From Clostridiales bacterium (GTDB taxonomy: Bacteria > Bacillota_A > Clostridia > Oscillospirales > Oscillospiraceae): a stretch of 19,781 nucleotides of DNA. Positions 15,121 through 19,781 of the stretch are shown one piece after another. Within the stretch, counting starts at the first letter, position 1. Each line of letters begins with the position of its first letter. The notes below the pieces were generated by a model. The model had not been told where the DNA came from. It ran no database searches and worked only from the letters and a program-made list of their open reading frames with translations. Both the position numbers and the translations under genes were made by a program. The stretch lies in assembly GCA_022777455.1 (NCBI GenBank), contig JALFGI010000128.1, positions 1 to 19,781 on the forward strand. Reading direction: 5' to 3'.

Positions 15121-15657
15121 GTGCCAAGGCTCTTTCAAACGATCGATAAGATTCGTCCGCTGTACGATTTCGTTTACAGGATCGTTTTGGTCATCTGCAA
15201 GATCCTTCTGATTGTAGATATTCTGATTTCTGTTTACGCCGTTATCGGTCGATATGTTCCCAATTTCCCGTCCACATCCTGGGCTGAGCAGGTGGTTCTG
15301 ACCTGCATGGTTTACCTTGCGGTTCTGTCTGCTGCGCTGGCCATCCGGGATGATTCCCACATTCGAATGACGGTTTTCGACCGTTATCTGCCCACTGTTG
15401 TGGTCAAGGTGCTGGATGTCATTTCTGACTTGGCCGTCATGGCGCTGGGTATTGTTCTGCTGGTTTATGGCAAGCAGGTTTGCTCCGGCCGCCTGGTTCG
15501 TGGTTTCTACGAGTCCATGCCCTGGCTCAGCCGTTTCTGGATGTATTTCCCGGTGCCCCTTGCCGGCGGGGCGATGATTGTCTTTGAGCTGGAATCCCTG
15601 TATAGCCATATCAAGGCATTCTGGATTCCTGAAGAGAAGGAGGAAAAAGAGGTATGA
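15121..15657 (+). CDS. dctQ: TRAP transporter small permease subunit, DctQ family
   Basis: 178 residues with four hydrophobic segments (about 20-43, 57-75, 96-118 and 142-160), the layout of DctQ, the small membrane subunit that works with DctM in sodium- or proton-driven import. SWAEQVVL (53-60) and RDDSHIRM (76-83) are typical family positions. GTG at 15121 is taken as the start because GGAG lies 7 bases upstream; a GTG at 15103 in the same frame lacks a ribosome-binding site. The C-terminus is charged (EEKEEKEV). Its stop overlaps the dctM ATG (ATGA). Confidence 0.9.
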   Translation: MPRLFQTIDKIRPLYDFVYRIVLVICKILLIVDILISVYAVIGRYVPNFPSTSWAEQVVLTCMVYLAVLSAALAIRDDSHIRMTVFDRYLPTVVVKVLDVISDLAVMALGIVLLVYGKQVCSGRLVRGFYESMPWLSRFWMYFPVPLAGGAMIVFELESLYSHIKAFWIPEEKEEKEV

Positions 15658-16964
15658 GCAGCGAAACCTTATCCATTCTGATCCTGCTGGGCAGCTTCTT
15701 TGCCTTTATTTTCCTTCGCTTCCCCATCGCTTATGCGGTTGGTCTTTCCTCGGCTCTGTGTCTGGTCTCTATGGGCGCCAATGTCACGACTTTGGTAACA
15801 CAGATGGTGAAGGGAGTCTGGAGCTATTCCCTGATGGCGGTCCCCTTCTTCATCACCATGGGTGTGCTCATGGGTTCGGGCGGCATCTCCGATAAGCTGA
15901 TTGCTCTGGCCAACTCTCTGGTGGGTTGGATGCGGGGCGGCCTGGCCATGGTGAACATTGTGGCCTCCTATTTCTTCGGTGGTATCTCCGGCTCCGCCGC
16001 AGCGGACACCGCGTCCCTGGGATCGATGCTGATCCCCATGATGGTGGATGAGGGCTACGATGCCGATTTTTCCACCGCTGTCACCATTACCTCTTCCTGT
16101 GAGGGCCTGCTGGTGCCTCCCAGCCACAATATGGTTATCTTTGCCACCACGGCTGGCGGCATTTCCGTGGGCAGCCTGTTTATGGCAGGATATCTTCCCG
16201 GCGCTCTGCTGGCCGTTTCCCTGATGATCGGTTCCTACATCATCGCGGTCAAGCGCAACTACCCCAAGGGAGAGGCCTTCTCCATCAAGCGCTTCTTCAA
16301 GCAGATGGGCACCTCTGTCTGGGCATTGCTGGCAATTATCATCGTGGTGGTCGGCGTCGTGGGCGGTGTGTTTACCGCTACCGAGTCCGCTGCTGTGGCT
16401 GTCATCTACTCCCTGATTGTTTCCGTGTTTATCTACAAGGGTCTGGACTGGAAGGGTGTTTGGAAGGCTCTGGGCGAATGCATCAATACGCTGGGCATTG
16501 TCCTGATTCTGATTTCCACCTCTTCTGTGTTTGGCTACTGCCTGACCCAGCTGCATGTGCCTTCCCTGGCCGCGAATCTGATTACCAGTGTTTCCAGCAG
16601 CCCAATCGTGATCGCCCTGCTGCTGAATCTGATCCTGCTGCTGCTGGGCTGCATCATGGATATGGCTCCCATCATCCTGATTGCCACCCCCATCTTGCTG
16701 CCTGTCGCGGTTGAAATCGGCATTAACCCCATCCAGTTTGGTATTATGATGATCCTGAACTGCGGCATTGGCCTGCTGACTCCTCCTGTTGGCGCGGTTC
16801 TGTTTATCGGCTCCGCAATTGCGAAAAAGACGGATCGCAGCTGCTCCATGGAGAAAGTAGTGAAAGCGACGCTTCCGTTCTATCTGTGCATGATTGTGGC
16901 ATTGCTGCTCATCACATTCATTCCCGCGATCAGCCTGTTCCTGCCCAGCCTTTTTGGCGGCTAA
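15654..16964 (+). CDS. dctM: TRAP transporter large permease subunit, DctM family
   Basis: 436 residues, highly hydrophobic with about 12 membrane segments plus re-entrant hairpins. It is the transport channel, in the ion transporter superfamily. Conserved blocks include ISGSAAADTASLGSMLIP (111-128), the EGLLVPPSHNMVI block (150-162) and near the C-terminus GLLTPPVGAVLF, the two repeats expected to form the sodium and substrate sites. GGAGG lies about 10 bases before the ATG, inside dctQ, and the 4-base overlap suggests translational coupling. A GC-rich hairpin at 16989-17012 follows. Confidence 0.95.
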   Translation: MSSETLSILILLGSFFAFIFLRFPIAYAVGLSSALCLVSMGANVTTLVTQMVKGVWSYSLMAVPFFITMGVLMGSGGISDKLIALANSLVGWMRGGLAMVNIVASYFFGGISGSAAADTASLGSMLIPMMVDEGYDADFSTAVTITSSCEGLLVPPSHNMVIFATTAGGISVGSLFMAGYLPGALLAVSLMIGSYIIAVKRNYPKGEAFSIKRFFKQMGTSVWALLAIIIVVVGVVGGVFTATESAAVAVIYSLIVSVFIYKGLDWKGVWKALGECINTLGIVLILISTSSVFGYCLTQLHVPSLAANLITSVSSSPIVIALLLNLILLLLGCIMDMAPIILIATPILLPVAVEIGINPIQFGIMMILNCGIGLLTPPVGAVLFIGSAIAKKTDRSCSMEKVVKATLPFYLCMIVALLLITFIPAISLFLPSLFGG

Positions 16965-16988
16965 GAAAGAAAAGGCACACCGTTATCA

Positions 16989-17012
16989 GGCCCGCGGCAC
17001 CCGCCGCGGGCC
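16989..17012 (+). terminator. Probable terminator after dctM
   Basis: A perfect 9-bp stem GGCCCGCGG/CCGCGGGCC with loop CACCCG lies 24 bases after the dctM stop. The following TATTAT is only weakly U-rich, so termination may be partial and some transcripts may continue into the MFS gene. Confidence 0.6.
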
Positions 17013-17048
17013 TATTATCGGGTATGGGAAATGGAATGATCCGCGCCT

Positions 17049-17075
17049 CTTGGCTCTCTCAAAGGGAGAGCCAAG
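17049..17075. repeat. Perfect 10-bp hairpin upstream of the MFS gene
   Basis: CTTGGCTCTC (17049-17058) pairs perfectly with GAGAGCCAAG (17066-17075) around a 7-base loop. No T run follows, so it is not a standard terminator. It could be a 5' leader structure of the MFS mRNA or a member of a dispersed palindromic repeat family. No convincing promoter was identified for the MFS gene in this 192-base gap. Confidence 0.5.
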
Positions 17076-17156
17076 AAGCCGCTACCGTATCTGCCCGCCA
17101 AACAACGGTTTTGTACTGGGACAACCTAAAAATCTTTCGTTCAGGGGAATATCGTT

Positions 17157-18329
17157 ATGACCGAAACAACCAGAAAACAGGAAAACAAGCTGATCGCCAA
17201 TACCCTTTTTGTGTTCTTTGTCAGCGGTGCGGCTTCCATGCTCATGGGCAATCTCATGCCCTTTCTTCAGGAAATTTATGACTTCAGCTATGCCCGCCGG
17301 GGCTTTTTGCTGTCCCTGCCCTCCTGGGGCAACCTGGCGTCGGTATTTCTTACCGGGTACCTCCCCACCTACATCGGCCGCCGGAAGACGGTACTGCTCA
17401 CCTCCGTGTGGATGGCCCTGGCCTTCATCCTGATCACCTTCGGCATCGGCGGTGCGGCATTGCTGCCGCTGGCCTGCGTGATGATCGGCATTGCCCGGGG
17501 CGGCAACAGTAATTTCTCCAATACCATGATGTCCACCCTTACCGGTGAGCGGGCGGCGGTGGGCTATAATCTGCTCCATGGCGCCTTTGCCGTGGGCGCG
17601 GTGCTGTCCCCTCTGGCCCTGGTGGCCTGCGCCTCCCGCAGCGAGAACGGCTGGCGGCTGATGGGCATGGGAATCATCGTGCTGTGCGTTGCCCAGGTGG
17701 TGGTCTACGCAAAGATGGCCCTGCCGGCGGAGAAGATCACCGGCTCCATCAAGTCCGTGGACAAGCGCTTTTTAAAGAGCAGGAGCTTCTGGCTGGGCTG
17801 TGCCATTCTGTTTTTCTACATTTCCGTGGAGTACGCCATCTGCACCTGGCTTGTGACCTACTTCAAGGATTCCGGATATCTCAGCCCCAATGTATCCCAG
17901 ATGATGACGAGCCTGTTGTGGGTGGTCATGTTCATCGGCCGGATGATGGGCGCTTACCTGGTGGGCAGGGTGCCCAGAAAGGCCCTGCTGGTGGTGGATG
18001 GCGTTGGCCTGACGGCCTTCTTCCTGCTGGTATTTTTCAGCCGCAGCGAGCTGCCCATCTTCATCGGCATCATGGGTGTGGGATTGTTTATGGCCACCAT
18101 CTACACCACCGCCCTGGCTCTGGGCACCGAGAAGATTCGGGGCAATGACCTGGGCGTGAGTAACATGGTGCTCATCGGCAGCTTCGGCGGCATCATCACC
18201 CCCGCCCTTGTGGGCATGGTGGCGGAGAAGGCCGGCATCCATGCGGGCATGGGCGTGGTTGTCTGCGTTACCGTGCTGCTGCTCATCACCATTCTTTGCA
18301 GCGTATTCATGAAAGGAGAAGAAGCATGA
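17157..18329 (+). CDS. Major facilitator superfamily permease
   Basis: 390 residues with about 12 membrane segments. The MFS motif A equivalent between segments 2 and 3 is GYLPTYIGRRKT (67-78), and a central hydrophilic loop lies near 195-210. It would be a secondary transporter in the cytoplasmic membrane. The substrate cannot be read from sequence; the directly coupled cupin gene and the upstream TRAP system suggest a sugar or sugar acid, but efflux of a metabolite is also possible. The ATG at 17157 has AGGGGA about 8 bases upstream. The stop overlaps the cupin ATG (ATGA, 18326-18329). Confidence 0.88.
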   Translation: MTETTRKQENKLIANTLFVFFVSGAASMLMGNLMPFLQEIYDFSYARRGFLLSLPSWGNLASVFLTGYLPTYIGRRKTVLLTSVWMALAFILITFGIGGAALLPLACVMIGIARGGNSNFSNTMMSTLTGERAAVGYNLLHGAFAVGAVLSPLALVACASRSENGWRLMGMGIIVLCVAQVVVYAKMALPAEKITGSIKSVDKRFLKSRSFWLGCAILFFYISVEYAICTWLVTYFKDSGYLSPNVSQMMTSLLWVVMFIGRMMGAYLVGRVPRKALLVVDGVGLTAFFLLVFFSRSELPIFIGIMGVGLFMATIYTTALALGTEKIRGNDLGVSNMVLIGSFGGIITPALVGMVAEKAGIHAGMGVVVCVTVLLLITILCSVFMKGEEA

Positions 18330-18664
18330 TCGAGAAAAATCAGCGTTGGGCCTATCACGCCCAGTCCGACGCCCAGAATGGGGGAGAGGGTGTTACCCGG
18401 CGGATCCTGGCCTATACCGATGGGCTGATGTGCGTGGAGAATACCTTTGAGGAAGGGGCTGTTGGCAAGCTCCACAGCCATCCCCACACCCAGATCACCT
18501 ATGTGGTGTCCGGTGAGTTTTCCTTCACCATCGACGGCGAGACCCACACCGTCCGCCAGGGCGACACCCTGCTGAAAACCGACGGCGTGGTCCACGGCTG
18601 CATCTGCACCAAGGCCGGCATCCTGCTGGACATCTTCAATCCCATGCGGGAGGATTTCCTGTAA
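18326..18664 (+). CDS. Small cupin protein, KdgF-like
   Basis: 112 residues, a single cupin barrel. Cupin motif 1 is visible as HSHPHTQITYVVSGEFSF (50-67) with His50, His52 and Gln56 as likely metal ligands, and motif 2 ends in VVHG with His90. The C-terminal LLDIFNPMREDFL closely resembles the end of KdgF-type proteins, which linearise unsaturated uronates to 4-deoxy-5-keto-uronate in pectin and alginate use. The function is inferred by resemblance; many one-domain cupins are uncharacterised. The ATG at 18326 has GGAG about 8 bases upstream and overlaps the MFS stop, so the two are co-expressed. An upstream in-frame ATG at 18296 lies inside the MFS gene and is less likely. Confidence 0.82.
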   Translation: MIEKNQRWAYHAQSDAQNGGEGVTRRILAYTDGLMCVENTFEEGAVGKLHSHPHTQITYVVSGEFSFTIDGETHTVRQGDTLLKTDGVVHGCICTKAGILLDIFNPMREDFL

Positions 18665-18673
18665 TAATCAATT

Positions 18674-18712
18674 TCCCTCTCCGAAAATCGGGGAGGGACC
18701 TTTCTTTGCACT
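18674..18712 (+). terminator. Terminator after the MFS-cupin genes
   Basis: A 10-bp stem TCCCTCTCCG/CGGGGAGGGA (one T-G wobble) with loop AAAAT is followed by CCTTTCTTTG. It lies 9 bases after the cupin stop. Confidence 0.72.
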
Positions 18713-18730
18713 TTCCTTTTTTGAATTTCG

Positions 18731-18739
18731 TGGTATAAT
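18731..18739 (+). promoter_or_regulatory. Extended -10 promoter of the small gene pair
   Basis: TGG followed by a consensus -10 TATAAT (18734-18739), about 31 bases before the start codon at 18771. No good -35 is present at 17 bases, so it would rely on the extended -10. Confidence 0.65.
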
Positions 18740-18770
18740 AAAAATACACCCGATGAGAGGAGATTTGCCG

Positions 18771-19043
18771 ATGATGTATCCGTTTTTGACCCTTGACGAT
18801 TCTGCTGAAATTGTCCACTCTGAGATGCGGCCCGACAACACGGTAAAGGTTTACGTTGAGAAGCCCGATGAAAAAGACTGCTTCCATTATGGCACCTGCA
18901 TTCTCCCCGGCTACCAGTGGCAGGATGTTTTCGGTTTTTCCACAGAGGAAATGGCCAGGTATGAAGAGGTTATCCGTTCCACTGCCCATTTGATCCTCCG
19001 GTTTTCTCAGGAGGGAGGCTTCGACAGTGCCGCAGGTTTTTAA
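18771..19043 (+). CDS. Small protein of unknown function, paired with a DUF4160 protein
   Basis: 90 residues, starting MMYPFLTLDDSAEIVHSEM. It is acidic, soluble, without signal peptide or membrane segments; the middle has YVEKPDEKDCFHYGTCILPG and the end is an alpha-helical stretch (about 57-80) followed by EGGFDSAAGF. I do not recognise a named family with confidence. The start at 18771 has AGGAG 8 bases upstream; an ATG at 18753 lies before this ribosome-binding site. The 3' end overlaps the next gene by 17 bases. The two-gene layout, own promoter and own terminator resemble a compact accessory module such as a toxin-antitoxin pair, but there is no direct evidence of toxicity. Confidence 0.7.
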   Translation: MMYPFLTLDDSAEIVHSEMRPDNTVKVYVEKPDEKDCFHYGTCILPGYQWQDVFGFSTEEMARYEEVIRSTAHLILRFSQEGGFDSAAGF

Positions 19044-19305
19044 GATTGGCTCCTATTGGGTTTATTTTTGGTCTAATGAAAACGAGCCGCTGGAGCCCGT
19101 CCATGTCCATGTTTCTCAGGGCGCTCCCACTGCAAACGCTACAAAGATCTGGATTACTTCTGCCGGAGGCTGCTACCTGTGCAATAACAATTCCCAGATT
19201 CCACAACGAACCCTGCGTAATATCATGATGATTATCGAAGCCCGAAGCGATGAGGTTATCCAAAAGTGGATATCTTTTTTTGGAAGCGCAACTTTCTACT
19301 GCTGA
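19027..19305 (+). CDS. DUF4160 family protein
   Basis: 92 residues. The N-terminus MPQVFKIGSYWVYFWSNENE and the EPVHVHV segment (23-29) are typical of DUF4160, a small family of unknown function often encoded beside a DUF2442-type partner in toxin-antitoxin-like pairs. Later residues form a predicted helix (about 61-85, NIMMIIEARSDEVIQKWISFF). GTG at 19027 is the start because GGAGG lies 8 bases upstream, inside the preceding gene; the 17-base overlap suggests coupled translation. The partner here does not look like DUF2442. A strong terminator follows at 19335. Confidence 0.75.
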   Translation: MPQVFKIGSYWVYFWSNENEPLEPVHVHVSQGAPTANATKIWITSAGGCYLCNNNSQIPQRTLRNIMMIIEARSDEVIQKWISFFGSATFYC

Positions 19306-19334
19306 TGGCCATGTGCATCTATCGGTAAAAATGA

Positions 19335-19366
19335 TTCCCTCTCCAATTCGGAGAGGGAAAATTTTT
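19335..19366 (+). terminator. Terminator after the DUF4160 gene
   Basis: A perfect 10-bp stem TTCCCTCTCC/GGAGAGGGAA with loop AATTC is followed by AATTTTTG. Its stem resembles that of the terminator at 18674, so near-identical hairpins bracket the two small genes. Confidence 0.8.
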
Positions 19367-19440
19367 GACAGGCTGCTGACGAAACTTACTCGGCGGTCAT
19401 ACAAATTGTAATTTGGCGAGCAAATTTCCGATTAGCCATC

Positions 19441-19583
19441 GTAGGGGCGGCTACTAGCCGCCCGCGCGGTACAACTTTACAATTACGAATCAGGTTGGGC
19501 GAATTTGTACCACGCTGAACATGGTTCCAAACAACCGAACACTCAGTTACACTACCTGGCGGGCGGCTAATAGCCGCCCCTAC
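19441..19583. repeat. MITE-like palindromic repeat, copy B
   Basis: 143 bases bounded by GTAGGGG and CCCCTAC, same orientation as copy A (6424-6565). The end hairpins are GGGGCGGCTACTAGCCGCCC and GGGCGGCTAATAGCCGCCCC, and the interior shares GGTTGGGCGAATT (19493-19505) and GAACACTCA with copy A. It fills most of the 361-base gap between the DUF4160 gene and the transposase; the remainder holds the terminator and the transposase promoter. No coding capacity is seen. Confidence 0.78.
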
Positions 19584-19603
19584 TAGTGCGTTAATACTAA
19601 TAC

Positions 19604-19632
19604 TTTACTTCTACGGATTCATATGGTAGAAT
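19604..19632 (+). promoter_or_regulatory. Possible promoter of the transposase gene
   Basis: -10 TAGAAT (19627-19632) with TGG before it (extended -10), and -35 TTTACT (19604-19609) at 17-base spacing. It lies 34 bases before the transposase ATG. Confidence 0.5.
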
Positions 19633-19666
19633 AGTCACAACTCTAGAAAGGGAAGTGAATTACCAT

Positions 19667-19781
19667 ATGGGCAAGGAAATATGGTTGAGCGAAGAAGAGC
19701 AGATCTATTTGAAAAGCTTCGTAAAAAAGGGCGAGCACAAGGCGAAGGAAATCATTAGGGCGCGTGTTTTGCTGATGCTGG
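19667..19781 (+). CDS. IS630-like transposase, N-terminal fragment cut by window edge
   Basis: Only 38 complete codons are present before the window ends; the frame is open. The sequence MGKEIWLSEEEQIYLKSFVK followed by KGEHKAKEIIRARVLLML resembles the start of IS630-family transposases, where a helix-turn-helix DNA-binding domain follows and a DDE nuclease domain lies further on. GGGAAG lies about 12 bases before the ATG. The left terminal inverted repeat of the element must lie upstream of 19667, probably between 19584 and 19640, but cannot be defined without the right end. Whether the full gene is intact is unknown. Confidence 0.6.
   Translation, partial: MGKEIWLSEEEQIYLKSFVKKGEHKAKEIIRARVLLML

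Noticed and set aside
13997..15127. A 376-residue open frame on the minus strand opposite dctP
   Set aside because: dctP has a signal peptide, ribosome-binding site and family motifs; the antisense frame has none.

Overview
The window looks like a chromosomal stretch of a GC-rich, Gram-positive anaerobe of the class Clostridia, probably Oscillospiraceae-like. This is an inference from the spoIIIJ/jag-type yidC locus, the Firmicute-style strong Shine-Dalgarno sequences, the TRAP transporter signal peptide and the small dispersed GC-rich palindromic repeats. No rRNA, tRNA or CRISPR array was seen.

Positions 1-13839 are all coded on the minus strand. In transcription order (right to left) they are: a YcxB-like membrane protein; a U32-family RNA hydroxylase/peptidase, then maf, mreC, mreD and mrdA (PBP2), a tightly overlapping cell-shape operon ended by a clear terminator; a non-coding stretch with a palindromic MITE-like repeat; capE-capF-capG, the three enzymes that turn UDP-GlcNAc into UDP-N-acetyl-L-fucosamine; and then rpmH, rnpA, yidD, yidC and the start of jag, the conserved RNase P / membrane insertase cluster. 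rpmH has its own near-consensus promoter. dnaA, the usual neighbour of rpmH, is not here; the capsule-sugar cassette sits in its place.

Positions 14030-19781 are coded on the plus strand: a dctP-dctQ-dctM TRAP transporter operon, then an MFS permease translationally coupled to a small KdgF-like cupin. Together they look like a sugar-acid (possibly uronate) uptake and processing locus. Next come two small overlapping genes (an unknown protein and a DUF4160 protein) framed by look-alike terminator hairpins, a second copy of the MITE-like repeat, and the 5' end of an IS630-like transposase gene cut by the window edge.

The region is mostly housekeeping. The more unusual parts are the two repeat copies with hairpin ends that show a compensatory base change, the DUF4160 pair, the position of the FucNAc cassette, and a replaced conserved arginine in YidC.
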